Positions 28,901-44,294 of a stretch of DNA of 64,000 nucleotides are shown piece by piece. Position 1 is the stretch's first letter; every line of letters begins with the position of its first letter. The notes below the pieces were generated by a model. The model saw only the letters and a list, made by a program, of their open reading frames with translations, made no database searches and was not told the DNA's origin. The position numbers and the translations under genes are program-made. Source of the DNA: Dermatophagoides farinae (taxonomy: Eukaryota > Arthropoda > Arachnida > Sarcoptiformes > Pyroglyphidae); assembly GCF_024713945.1 (NCBI RefSeq), contig NC_134683.1, positions 1,912,501 through 1,976,500 on the forward strand. The letters are read 5' to 3'.

Positions 28901-31900
28901 CTGCAACAAACTTGCCATCATCATCATTGTTTGGCTACCACCTACCTGGCTATAGTTTATAGTATATTTGACCTTCGATTGAATGGCAAAATGATATTAT
29001 TTGTTGTTGTATATGAGGCACACAATCCTTTCAAGCTCTACCAAAAGAGAATAAAACACATCATTATCAATGATGATGAATTTTTTTGATTCTCAAATAT
29101 TTCTATCTTCTTCTGAATTACATTATGCGAATTACTTTTTTACTTTTTGATGAATACCATTATACCATTTTGAAGATGATGGCCACCATGATTGTATGTT
29201 TGAACTTTAGAAAGGGTTACACACACACGCAATTATATCATCATCATCATCATCATCATTATTGTTCAAAATCTTGTGTTCATATATAATTCTGGCCATA
29301 CAAGAAAATTTTCCATTCTATTTCACATCATTATCATTAACATTTTTCAAGTTTCAAGTTTTTTTTCTACTAAAATTTCTTTTGTTTCATTTTATCGTTC
29401 TTTCTTGTGTTTCAAGTTAGTATATAGTGATTCACTGTGATCACAATTATGAAACAATGGCAATACATAGTGACATTGATCTCCACTATATATAGCTGTC
29501 ATATAACAAGCTGCTGCTGTTAGTGGTTTTTTTTCCAGTGTTGTTTGATCATCATTGAAATCATCGTTCAATTTATGATGATGATGATGATTTTTGTTTT
29601 CACAATTTTTTTTTTATTATTAATAATCCATTTATCGTTTACGGTTTGATCTATTCATTTATTTTTCATGCTCGTGTACATAATAATCTTTCTATATGTA
29701 TGATGTTTTTCAATAAGTGTCTCTGTGTATGTGTGTGTGTTTGATATTCAATTTGAAAATCTGATTTAAATGTGATGTGATGTTTTTTTTTTGTCAATTA
29801 CATCATCATCTTTTTATATTTTGAAAAAAAAATCAAATTGTCAAACACGTGGCGCGCGCACACACACACACACACACACATTTCCTCAAAATCATGTTCA
29901 TTGGTGGAAAAATGATAAAAAAAAATTGAACCAAACACACATTTACTTATTGAACAAACATGATGAACAAATGAAGAAAAAAAACCAGGAAATGTTTCAA
30001 TTTGTTTCGGTCATTGTTTTGTTTTTCGGTCATTATATTATTGTTAATAAAGAAACAAGAGAGAGAGAGAGAGAGAGAACGGAAAAAAACCTTTGAATAC
30101 ATCTGGCCTTTTTTTTCTTTTTTTTATTTCTTCTTGCCATGAGCATTCATTACTTTATATTCATCATGAATATCTTTTTCCATTATTTTTTTTCTTATCA
30201 TCATCATCATCTTCATCGATGCACATATTTCATAGTTTTCATATTTTTAGTTCTTTTGAATATCAAAAATTTCTTACCCTTCATTCATTTCATTTCATTT
30301 GGTGGCTATTAATCGATTGACGGTTATTCATTACAAGGAACATTCATTATGACCATCATCATCATATCGATGTTACACCCTATGGATTTTTTTTTCTCTT
30401 AAAAGAATTTTGCTATATTTTTTGCAAAGTTATCGATCGTTTTTTGTTTCTGTTATTGTTCCCAGTAACCATTGAAAACCATTATCAGACGTATTTTATC
30501 TTGTCGGTTGCTTGGAATCAGTAACATAGAGAAAAAGAAAAATGCCGTGACCTTTAACCGCACTATTTGCCATTTTTTTTTAGCATGAATTCATTAACAA
30601 TTTATATTTTGTTGTTGTTGTCTAGAAATCTGATTTTCTTCCTTGTTGTTGTTGTTGAGCAATATTTCATCAAAATAAAATGAACATTTTGATCAGTTTA
30701 TGAATGTACATAAATGGACATATAGGCGCCAAAAATCTTCACTGTTTTTTTAATGATTTTTTTTCTACAGAAAAAAAAACATCATGATGTTTACTTCAAC
30801 GACAAAAAAATGACCATACAAACTTATTCAATTAGCTAACACACACACACATATGTGAATCAAGAAATGAATGAGAAAATTTATTCCATTCATAACAGCA
30901 TACATAAGCAGCAGCTGTCTTTTGGATAAACAAATCAAAAGTCATCACCAATGGCCAATGAATGAAACGAGATATATATATTTTTTTTGTATCATCATCG
31001 TGAACTTTGACCTTACTCTTATTTTCAGGTTAAAGTTGAATTTTTTTTTCGCCAGTTCAAGGATGAAATACCTGAAAATATTTTTTGTTTTTGCCAAAAA
31101 ACAAAAAACAATTTCCACTGTTGATATATGATCATGTGATGTATATGTGATGTGTATGTGTGTGTGTTTGTATGTAAGTATATCATTCATCAACGACCTG
31201 TTGAAATCAAATCAATGAAATGTAAAAAAAAACGAAACTGATGACAAAATGAAAGAACCGGAATTTCATTTCATTATTTTTCAATTGAATGAATGGACAC
31301 TAGCAAACAAATGGTATCTTTTTTTGTTTGTTTGTTTGTTTGCATTTCATTTATAATGACAACCAAAAACAACCATTAGCGGCAAACAATTTTTGTGTTC
31401 CAGGAAGTCTTGATTTTTATTTCGTTTTCAATTTACTGTTGACAATATATTGTATGATGTTGTCAACGGTAGTAATCATCATCATTGCTTATCATTTTGT
31501 TTGTTATTGTTCAACGATTTTTTTGTTGTTGTTGTTGTTGTTATAGATCCATTAAAAGTTAATCCATAGATAACTTATGGACAAATTTGATTACTTTATT
31601 TATTTGATGATAACCATTTGATTGTGGTTGTTGTCGTTGTTGGCGTTCATGCACCTTAAACTCCAAAATGATTCAATGATCTAATTATCCATTTTTTTTC
31701 TCCTCACTCTGTCCAAATTGATTGATTCATTATCATTTTATTTTTTTCAAAATGATCATTGATTGCATTAATTGATATATCCATATAGTGATGATGATGA
31801 TGATGTCAATTTATTGATTGAAAATTTAAAAACGAAAAAAAAAGTCATTGATTCAATTCCAAAAATAGAATTTGATTGATTGGGTGAAATTGGAATAAAA

Positions 31901-34900
31901 ATTTTTACGATCAGAAAAAAAATTTCCATATACAAAACACACACACACAGTGTGAACCCGAAGCCGACAAAAAAAAAATCTAATAATGGCTTTGTATGGC
32001 CGGTCGCCCGATATTATTAATACTTGATGATTCGGATCTTTTTTTTCTTATTGATTGTTTGGCTATCAAATGAAAATTGGGAAAAAAAAACCACCGAACG
32101 GAACCTGCCTGGAGATTAAGTTTTTCTTTCATTTTTCGATCGATTTTTTTTTTGCTTGGCTCGGTTTTTTTCGACTCCATAATAATAATAATAATAATGA
32201 CAGAAAGATAGATTTGTATTCAAATATAGAAAATAAAGTGGGTGAACAATGATGATAATAATAATAAAAAATTTTATTGTTGTTGTTGTTGTTGTTGTTG
32301 TTTCAATCCTTTAATTTTTCAGGTTTTTTTTCATCATCATCATCATTGGATTTATCTCTTTAAATCATTGAAAGACGATGTTGATGAAGATAATTGAAAT
32401 TGTCACCAAAATTCAATTTCGAAACATCTTTCTTTGTTCCAAATGATGTTGATGATGATGATTATAAATGAGATTTATCTTTATCTTTATTTTTTTGTAA
32501 ACTAAACGCTTAGATGAATGTAATGGTTGACATGGTCAATTTTTACCATTTTTTTTCTCTGTTCATTTTGAAAATTCAATTTTCATTTCGTTTTCGTTTT
32601 GTTGTTGTTGTTGTTGTTGTTGTTGTGTGTGTGCCGCTCTAACGGATTTATTTTATTTTTAAAAATTTGAAATTTTCTTTTTTTTTTTGCTTTTCAAAGA
32701 AAATCCAAGGATTTTTTTTTTGTGGTACACACACACAAAAAAAAATCTTCAATGTTTTGTGTCGGTGTTTGGCCATAATCGGTGCTGGCCAATTGTATTA
32801 TCAGTTGGTTGTTTTCATTTTTCATTTAATATTGTTGTTGTTGATTATCTGACCTAAAAAAAATTTTATATTCAATGATCATTGGAACAACAACAACAAC
32901 AACAACAACAACGACGACGACGACGACGTCGCGGATGATGTTGTTGATAACGATGGTGAAGAAAAATGGCTATAACCACTTTACAAGCGACTATTTTTAC
33001 TACCTTTGAAACAAAAAATGATACAAATCGTATCATGATGATAAATCTTTTATCTATCCATCTATCTAATCTAATCTAATGTTGTTTTATTTTTATTGAT
33101 GGTTACTAATTACGATTCAATTTTCATTCACGTTTGTCGTAATTTGTCAAACATCATATCATATTTAACAAATTTACTTTTTTTTTTTTTTTGCTCGTTG
33201 GTTTGTGTGGTTGTTACAAATGTTGATGTTGGATTTTTGGATTCAATTCTAAATGATTTGATCACCTTTGGTCAAGTAATTGTTGTGTAGAGGATGAGGA
33301 GAAAAAAAAGCCAAAATAGATTTTCATCATCTGTCCGATTTGATCATTCAATTCAATTGAATGCTTATGGCAGATTTTTTTTTAAATATATAAATTACAT
33401 CATTTTGGATCCATTATATTTTAGCAGGAAAAAAAACATGAGATAGTGATGATCAGAACCTATTAGTTCAAAATTGATCCATTTTGAACACAACAAATTG
33501 AATCATATAAAATCTGGCCAATAGACATATGATTATGATGATGATGGTCATTGAAAATTGTTGTTGTTGTTGTTTGGCTAACACGGAACATTAATGTTGT
33601 TCATCCATAAATCTTAAAACACATCTTTCTTGCTTTCCTATATGTGTTTCATATACACACCTGGAGCAATCAAACATGAAGAAGAAAAAAAAATCAATTC
33701 AATCAATTGCCATCGAATTGATTTTGATTGATTTCTTCATTGTAAATGTTGATGATAATGATTTGATTTTTTTTGAGCTATTTGTACTTTTGTTTGTGGT
33801 TTTGTGGCATCCACCACCATCACCACCACCACCACCATCATCATTCAACGGTCATAACGATAATCAATTAGCCATTCATCGAAATGGAAAATAGACGTTT
33901 GTAAACAGATGATAGAAAAATGTTTGTTGGCCTAGATTGTTTAGTTTTTATTTTGTCATCATCATCATCATCATCTGCATAAATACGTGTGATGATAATG
34001 GCTTATTTGATGATGGTCATGACGATGATTGGCCATTGGCCATTGAATTCAATTATTCAATTTTTTTTATTTATATTTTAATACATCTATTCATAATGAA
34101 TATTGTGTGTTCCATAATTCATTGTTGTTGTTGTTGTTGTTGTTGTTGTAGTTGTTTTTGATGCTTGACCTCTTTTGTTCGAGGCGTGATGCATTGTAGT
34201 AATATCACGTGTTATGAGCAGTAAAAATAAAGAAAGCTAATGATAATGAATGAATGATTTTTTTTTCTCTCAACTGTTAAAAAAATGCATTTTTTTTTGG
34301 TGAGGTAAATTAACTCGAAAAAAAAAAATTTTTTCACGTTAAAAAAAATTATCATTTTTCACCAATATCGTTCATTGTCTGTAGACAGTGATCAATTTGA
34401 ATTGGATCGATCATTATCATCATAGTCAATTTTTTTGTTTCTTCCTCGATCCTTGCCTTCATCTCAATTTGCCCATTTATCAATATTCAATATTTTTTTC
34501 TTTTCTCAATTTTGATCGAATAATAACAAACGTACATTATCATGGATACGATTAGAATTAATTTTTGCTTCATAATGAAATATATTTCCTTTTTAATAAT
34601 AATGATATATTATATTAAGCAGCAATCTCCTAAAAAAAAAGTTTAAATTCAAAACGAAAAAAAAAATTTAGGATTTATTAGCAAAAAAAAAAAAAAACGT
34701 TTCTGTTTCTACCATAACGCGACGTTTGATATATTTTTGCACACAAAACAATGATTTCCATAAATCATTACATCATTCCATATAGTTCTGATGATGGTTG
34801 TCTTTCATTTTCATCATCATCATCATCATTATGATCCAAAATAAATGGAAATCGATGTGGGTTTTTTTTCTCTTTGATCCACTATGGATTGAATTACTTT

Positions 34901-35172
34901 TTTTTAGAATAGTTTCATTTTTTCCCTTGTTGTTGTTGTTGATTTCGATTGCGTGCATCAATCATCAACCACGGTTGTTTTTTTTTTCATTCTCATTTTC
35001 ATGAAAAGTTGGAATGAGAAAAAAAAATCACATACCACAAATCCAAACCATTCAATCATAATCTCATCCACAGACATCATTCGTCATAATATTACAGTTT
35101 TTTTTCGTTTGTTGTTCGCTAAAAAAGATTTATGAAATTTTTCTTTTTTATTTAAATAGGAAAATCCATTTT

Positions 35173-35203
<31 letters not shown>

Positions 35204-38200
35204 CGGTCTGTCGAATATAAACAACAACAACAACAAACATCAATCGGTTACATTTCGTTTGATTCGTTGTATAGGCATATACAAGTTTTATCAAAACGAA
35301 TGTGAAATCCATTTTAAAATGAATGAAAAAAAAAATTCCAATCTATTTGGTTGTTATAATACAAGATGATCGACTATTAAAAAAAAAAAAAATCAGCCAT
35401 ATCCACTTGATGATGATGATCCAAAAGATCATTATGGTTCATTCATCCATTCAGTCTTCCTATATAATTCATCGTTGTTGTTCCTGTTGATGGTTATTGA
35501 TGCTTTGGTTTCTTTTTTTTCTTCTTGCTTGCTTGCTTTATACCATCATTGCATGATTTGTGTTGTTGTTTTTTTTTCGCTTGTCAGTCGTTGGTTGTTG
35601 TTGTTGTCTGTCAATCAAAATTATGATGATGATCATCATATAATGATCCATAACGAATGTGGCCATTATATTCTTCAATGGCCAATATATGATTTTTTAT
35701 TTTTCACGAAATTTGAATCTATGAATCATTTCAAAATTTCAATGTTTTGTTTGTTGAATCTGGACTATCTTTTTCTGTTTGTCTTTCGGATGAACAAAAT
35801 GGAGATGAAAAAAAAAATCCATATTGAAGTAACCATTAACATATCCCGGAACATTTATAATAATGTCTAGTTAACTAGGAAATTTTTCCATATTTTCATG
35901 ATAATGTTTCACATATATATATATCTTATCGTGATCGAATCAATTATTGCAATTTCAACTCTCTTTTTTTCCTATTTATGTGACGAATTTATATCGATTT
36001 AATTCTTTTTCACAGAAAAAAAACTTTCATCATTCATGATGATAGCTTCATAATGACATTTTTTCGCCTCTATTTCATTTATAAAGAATTTCATTTGAAA
36101 TTTTGAAATCCATAAGAATTGACTATAGTTGCGATGGTAATCATTTGTGTGTGTGTGTGCATGTGTCATTCAGAATTTTGTTTTTGTTTGCACTCCCACA
36201 CACACATTTGATCTCATTCGATTAACATACTTTTCAATATTTGCATTGTCACCTATCAATATTTTCTCTGTAATGTGTATGTGTGTGCAAGTGTGTATAT
36301 TATATATTGACCATATGGTTCGATATATTTTGTTTGATTTATATCCATAGATTCTGTTATCGATAAATTTATTTCCAAAGAAAAAAAAATCCAATCCAAG
36401 TGACATTATTACCCATAAAAACATTCATTATCATCATCATCATCATATAAATAAGATTAAGCACAATTTTGATTGATTGATTGATTGATGGTTTTATCAG
36501 ATCGTATTAAACAACAAATCCATTATCAAATACAAAAAAAATCGATAGATCAATTGATCAAATAGAAATCGAATCAAGAGAGAGAGAAAACAAAAATCAA
36601 ATCGGATCAAATTGTATCGATTGAATTTCAAAATTTTTTTTCTCTTATATCAACAAAAATTAGTAGGCCACCATTACCAACCACCACCACCACCACCACC
36701 AACCAACACCTCCACCTGGATTTCTCTTTAACTCTTGCATTTTTACATTGACAAAAAAAACGATGAAGAAAGCCGTGGCTTTTTTTCTGTTGTTCTCTCA
36801 ATCTCTTTAGTTAACATTTACAATCTACCTGGCCATGCTTTTTTTGCAATCATCACTGTGTGTGCATGTGTGTGTGTGTGGGAGAGAGAAAATAAATTTA
36901 CCTTGGCTATATATGTGTATATATGGCGTCAATGTTTGTCTTTAAAAAATGCTTCTACCATCGTATTCTCATTTGAATTACGTTTTTTTTTCTGTTGCTA
37001 CAACTTGTTCATATTGATAGAAAAATGAGAGCCCCTTTTGCATGGAATAACAAAAACAAAAAAAAACCTATGAATCCAACTAGTCGACTGTCGTCAGTCG
37101 TCATCATCGAATGCATTTCCCTCTCTCTGTATTATATCATTATTTAGTATATTCATTATGTTTCTGAATAATTATAAAAAAAATTCTGTGTTTTTTTGTT
37201 GTTGTTGCTGCAATGATGTGAAATTTGATTCTATTGAAAAAATTTATTTATCACCGGTTTATATTTGGGTTCTCAATGATGAATCCTGATATGTGAATTC
37301 TTGTTTTGTTTTCTATTGGTTCGTTCAATCATTTTACACACCATATATTCATGTTTATCTTTCGATCGATTTTGTAAATAAAATTATGAAATCGGATGCA
37401 CCACCATCACCACCAAAAAAAATTATTTTCTGCCTACTCTACTCATGGTTTAATTCACATCACAATCTTTAGAGATTTGGAACGGCCAGTAAATCGAATG
37501 ACCGACCATCTGTCCGATAAAATTTTTTTCTTCTTCTTCTGTTGAATGAACGAACAAAACACGTGCATTTTGTGCGTGTGACCCCGCGTGTGTGTGTGTG
37601 GACTGTCTATGACCTCTTTTTGTGATCATGAACGAATGGAGGGTACCGATTGTTCGATGTGAAATGTGACCATCCAGATAAAACCGGACAGATGCTTTAC
37701 AATTTCAGAAAACAAAATAATCATTCGAATCATTTGTCACCAACAGCAAGCAGAGTTTCCAATTTCCACTTTGATGCAATTCTCCCTTTACTTAGTCTCG
37801 AAAAAAAAATTCATATAAAAATCGATTGTCCATTTCAATTCTGATTTAGTTTACGTGTGTATTCGTGTGTGTATTATTGCAAATACGGGAAAAATTATCC
37901 ACCCAAAAAATGGACATTTTGATTCTCGAAATTTGATTCCCAATATTTTTCGAGGCTATTTTTTTGATCTCAAAAAAATTTCGAACCTACACTGCAGCAT
38001 TTCTTTGAACAATTTTACGACCACCGTTTCATCATCATCATCACCATGATGATGATGATGATGATGATAATCACCAAAGTTCCGGAAACAAAACAAAACA
38101 TAAAATTAATCTTCTTAACATCGATATGCGATCCAACAACAACAACATCAGTCAAAAATTCATATTAGTTTTTTTTTCGTTAGCTGGTAAGTCATTCATA

Positions 38201-39067
38201 GATTGTTATATTGCAGAATCGAACACAAGTCATATATCCATTGTTTTTATCTTTTTTCCTCTTTTCATAAATGACGTAACTATGTTTGTGATTGTATTTA
38301 TTTAACCTTTGACCACCGTTAATTTTACCGTTCATCTTTTTTTTCTCTATCCATTTTCCATTCATTGAACTTTGACTGAATTGTTTCAAGTCATTCAATT
38401 CGGTCATTACTTTGATCATCATCATCATCATCATCATAATCATTATCATTAGGTGCAAACACAAACACACAAAAACATTTTTATTATCAAAAAAGGTCAA
38501 AGGTTCTGGTTCGCTTCACTGATTTGTTCACTTCCATTGTTATTTTTAACCTTATTCACAAACTACTACTACTACTACTAGAGGCGCCATGGCGTGACAC
38601 CTTTACTATAATTATCATTTTTTATGTTTAGTTTGGTTACTTATATGTGGTCATGATTATGACGACATGACCATAGCTGAAATTCAAAAAAAAAAATGGT
38701 GATGATCAATTTTATGGACTTAAGTTTATTCTGGTTCCATTATTATTATTATTATGAATTATTATCATTTATGATAATCACGTTTTCGATTATCTATATC
38801 ATCATCATCATTGGTGATTTTTTGTCATTTGATACTGCAGATGACATAACAATAAAATGGATCCAAAGTGACACAACATTCTGTTGTGTTCATTAATGGC
38901 CAATCACTTTTTGACCATAACAAAAAAACTTTTGTTTTATTTCTCTCTTATTCATTATCATTCAAATAGAAAAAATTCATTTATCATACAAAAAGAAAAC
39001 AATCCGTTTTGTATTAATTTTCTTGTTTTTCTCTTTAAAAAAAATGACATTGAATTGAAACTTGAAT

Positions 39068-39099
<32 letters not shown>

Positions 39100-41387
39100 A
39101 AAGATATTATCTTGATTGATATCGTTCCGTTTTGAAACGTCGATGACAAATTGTAACAAATTTTTTTGTTTTTGCCACAGATATTTATCATTTCAACATA
39201 AAATCCAGTCACAACATGATGACGATGATGATGATGATGATAATGTTTGTTGGCAATATCGTTTCGCATCATTGAATTTTTTCTCTCGATTCTTGATCTG
39301 TCATCGAATTCGATATTCATTGTGGTAGGATTTTTCATCAGCAATAAAAAAGAGACAAGTTTTTTTTCGTTGCTGTTGTTGTTGTTTTTGTTGTTGTTGT
39401 TGCAAAGTTTGAGGTCATCTGTTCTCTTTTCTTTTTCTCGTTATTTTCAATGTTCAATTTTTGATCCAAATGGTTGACATATGCTCTGGCTATGGCTGTA
39501 TATTGGCATAATGTGAATCTGTTACGGTCCATTTAACATTTATAAATAAAAAAAATTTTTTTTTTTTCATTGATTCAATTCAATATCAGATGAGAATATA
39601 TTCGAATGTTTTGAATTATCATTTTTTTTCAGCCTATATCATTATCATCATCATCATCATTTTGATGTTTCGGCCATAACTTGGTTGTTGGTGGATCCCT
39701 TGAGATTCAATCATTCTGTTGTTCAAAAAATTGCATTGAAAAATATTTCCTATCATTATAATCTATCATTAATTCATGGATTTATGTATGTAGGATTCAG
39801 TTTCAGATGTACGAGCATTGTTGTTGTAATAAAACACGTGTTCTTGGACACACACACACATGCAATCCATTAGATTTACTAATATATGATCCATTATACA
39901 ACCAATCAATTCATTATAGGTATATAATGATGTTTCGATAATGATTTGATGATGATAATCGGATCGGATCGGATCGTATCTGATTGTTTAAAGAAAAACC
40001 GATTCGATTGTATTGGTCATTTTCTCATAACAATGATTCAGTATTGAAATGAAATGTTCAACCAAAAACTATTGTCCTTAAATAAAACACAAAACCAAAC
40101 GATGGAAAATAAACGGCACCATTTTTCATTGATTATGATGATCATGTTTTTTTTTTTTGGTTCCTGTTCCGATAATCCGATCAAAGGTGTGATATAATTG
40201 TTATTAGTAATTTGTGTGATTATAGAAGAAAAAAAAATTGAAACTAGGAAATGAGGAAACCACGTGAATATTAGTAATTACTTTTCATTTTGTTCACTGT
40301 TCAATGTTCAATGATGATGATGAGGATCAAAACAAATCATTGATCGTTTCCAAAAAAAAATTCATTGCAAACAGAAAAATCTTTTAATTTCATAATTTTG
40401 ATTCCATCAGTTACTTTTCCACAATATCCGCAATGTGTAATCATTCATCATTTTCTTGTTTTGTTTGTTTGTCAGATTATTTTTTTTCTCCTTTGTAAAG
40501 GATTATTATGGTCGGAAATTTTTCGTTTTTTGTTTTTTGTTTTTTGTTTTTTTTTTTTTTTTTTTGGTTTCGAGTGAATGACATCATTATGAACAGAAAA
40601 AAAAGACAACGAATGACGAGATAATCTATCGATCTGGTTGGAGATAATCGATCATCATTTACACACACACACACACATGTATCAAGAATACAAGTCTAGA
40701 CGATGAAATGTTTTGATTTTTTTTTTGCTCGTTGTTTCATAATTTTCTCCCCCTTGTTTCGATAGTTCGATCGATCGAGTTTATATTTTTTTTTGTTCGA
40801 TTATTTTTAGCTATCGATTTCTTGTTGTTGTTGTTGTTGTTGTTGTTGTTTGTTTGTTTACACCGAATAATACTGGTTTATCAATCGATTTCCAGAAAAT
40901 CAGAAAAAAAAACTAAACAAACTTTCACTCCTCATGATCATCGGTGTCGTCGTCGTCGTCGTTGATAATTATATATCGTATCGAATTTTTTTTTGTTCAC
41001 TCTCACCAATTTACACATCATGAAGTGATGATGATGATGATGATGATGATGGTTGAACACACTGAAAATGAAATCGATCAAACTGGTCAATCTGATTAAA
41101 CTTTGCAACTTCGATTTACCAAAAGTTTTATCCTTTATTTCATTGTTCACCATCTAACTCACACACACACACACACACCGTTTTTTTTTGTTTACCGATT
41201 TGCCTATTCGTTTTTTTTCTTTCTTTTGTATCCAGTTACTATTTTTGGCATATACACAGAAAAAAAAATTGAAATTGAAAGTGTGAAAACAAAACAAAAC
41301 AAAACAAAACAAAAAAATTTCATTTTCGTTACACTCATCTACATGTTTCGTGTATGTTATTCGTCGTTTTTGATCGTTCATCATCAT

Positions 41388-41420
<33 letters not shown>

Positions 41421-44252
41421 TGATCGGTTGATGATGAAAATCTTTACAATTCACCAACACGAGAAAAAAAAATCATCTGTAACAAGACAACAACAACAAC
41501 AACAAAAAACACTGGTTTTTTTTCCACTTTCATGACACCATTATTATTATCATCATCATAATTATTAAAATTAAAATATATAGTCTTTGGGCGTCCATCA
41601 TCATCATCATCATCATCACATCGCACATTATCAAATGACCACTTCTATATTCACTTTACCAATCATCATCATCAAGATTTGATAGTAAAAAGGACCATTT
41701 GCAGACTGATCATCGAATGTTGTTATTTTTGGAACCACCAATTTTTTTTCTCATTGCTTGTTTGATGTTTGGTTGTTGTTGTTGTTGTTGTTGTTGTTGT
41801 TATTGTTTGAATGTTTTTTTTTCAATACTTTTCCAACACACACTCACACACACACACAGGGTGAGAAACACTTTTTTTCCATAGATTGAATGAGCTTTTT
41901 TTTTATTTTTCTTGATTACTTATTGTGTTTGTGTGTGTATGTGTGTATGTCCACCTGCCATATTTATGTATTGAATGTGTGTGTGTGTGTTTTTTATTTC
42001 ATTTTGTAAATTCATTAATTAATTTTTCATTTTGTTGTTTTTGTGCATGATCCCGGATTTTATTTTTCTGTTGTTTTTGTTTCTTCCTACACACACACAC
42101 ACAATCCGGCCGGTTATTCGGTGCATTTTTTTAATTGATTTTTTCTTTCTAGTTTTTGTCATTTTTTTCATTAATTTTTTTTGTTCAAATTTTCATCTTC
42201 ATTTCAAGTCGACGAGAGAGAGAGATATTCAGAAATTCAAAGTGAAAATTTGTTCATATTCCATTGTACTTTTCATGAAATTCTTTTTAATCGATTTTGG
42301 TTTTTTTTCGGGCGCCACACCCGACCTCCCGTTGAATTCTATCTACATTTGTGTGTGTGTGTGTGTGCATGTGCATGTGTGTCTGTGTGTCTGTTTGATT
42401 CTTTGGTGATCCAAGAAAATTGCTACACCCTTATGTTTGGGTCTAGTGATTTTTTTTTCTTTTAATTCTCATACACCACAAAAAAAGTCTTTGACCTGAA
42501 ATTTAGGAAAAAAAGCCTTGAATTTTCAGTGATTGTTTCACATGTCATTCACCTTATCTCATTCATCTAATTTTTGTCTTATTTAATGTCAATTGTCATG
42601 TCTAGTGTCGTTATTTCCTATTGTTTTAATGAAATCATCACCATCTTGATTCATACAAAAATAGAAAATTTCGTTCATCTTTCGTTCGATGTTGATCTTT
42701 TATGGTTATGATTATCTTCGTTAGATAGATGGATAGATGGATAGATCGTGAACATCACATGTTTTCAAATATCCTATATATCGGTATCGAAAATTCAATT
42801 CTCATTCATCATTCTTAGTGTGTATATATCGATATATTGATAAAGTTTAATCATTCGATCGATGCGCGCACACACACACACATACTATTTGAATGATGAA
42901 TGATGATGATGACGATGAAAACATTTTTTTTCCTGCCATTTATTTGTATCTCATGTTGATTGATTTTCATCATTAATTTTTCTCTATGGTCTATAAAAGT
43001 ACAGACATTAAAACATAAAATAAACAATTGTTGAATATAATCTGAATTTGAATTGAAATAAAATGAAAATGAAAATGAAAAAAAAAATTTTGGAAACAAG
43101 CTACCATCATCAACGACCACAACGATATCACGATGTTGGGCCATTTTTGGATTTAATTTGATTTTTTTTTTCACTAGAAACTTTTTTTTTCTTTTGCTTT
43201 TTTGACCAAAATATCGTCGTTATTCGATGATGATGATGATGATGACGGTGTATTTGGCAACGAGAAGCTAAAATTACAGTGGAAAAAAAACGAAAAATTT
43301 TCTCCCATTCTCATCCATCATTATCATCATCGTTTTGCGAAAGAAAAAAAAAATCTTTTGTTCCAAATAATAATAATTTCAACGACTACCAAATAAATTT
43401 TCAAGAAAAAAAAAGTTCGTGATGAATGATGATGATTATTATTATTGTGTGTGTGTATGTGTGTGTGTGATGGAACTTTGAAGAAAATTTTTTTATTTTT
43501 CTTTCAGAAAAAAAAATCTCCTATTTGACCACAATTGTCATTGTCGTTATTATTTGTTAATCACACGCATTACACACACGTGTAAGCATTATTTTTTTTT
43601 TTTTAAATTCATCAATTGTGTCCATTTGGTTCGCGTTCAAAGTTATATTGTTGTATATTTCAGCTTCCGCGTAATACACAATGATGATGATCACGTTGTT
43701 TTCTAATGATTATGTTGCACATTTGCACATTGTATTGTAGTCATCATACATATACGACATTTATGTATGTATGTGAAATTAGGGTGATGGTGGGCGTCAT
43801 TATCTTTGTGTTGTTTGGTGGTGGTGGTGGTTTGTGATGATTCAACATCGAATTAATGTAACTCAATCTCGTTTTGTGTCGTTTTAGATGTTAATAATAA
43901 TGTAATTAACCCGAATATAAAATAATTTTTTTTTCTTTTCAAAGTTTTTTATTCATTTCTTCATTTGAATTTGTATTTCCCGTTTTTTTGTTCGTTTGTT
44001 TCCTTTTTTTTTCTTTCCTTTTTTCAGTTCAACCGTTACGGTTGAATAATTTTTTTTCCTACTTTTTTTTCGTTTCGTTTCTTTTCATGATTTTGTCATT
44101 CAAATTTTAGATTGGTTTTTTTTGTTTCGTTGTTTTTGTTGTTGTTGTTTGAATTTGCATTTCTGACAAAAAAAAAATTTTTTTTTTCCATCATGTTGTC
44201 GTCATCAACATAAAAATCTCGAGAAAGAGTTATTGTTGTTGACAGCGTTGTC

Positions 44253-44294
<42 letters not shown>

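Noticed and set aside
35475-35870. A 131-codon plus-strand open frame with hydrophobic residues
   Set aside because: It is mostly T-rich and repeat-derived (Leu, Phe, Val, His runs); apparent membrane spans are expected from T-rich DNA.
39069-39098. A30 run as the tail of a retroposed element
   Set aside because: Long A and T runs are common throughout, and no target-site duplication or element body is visible beside it.
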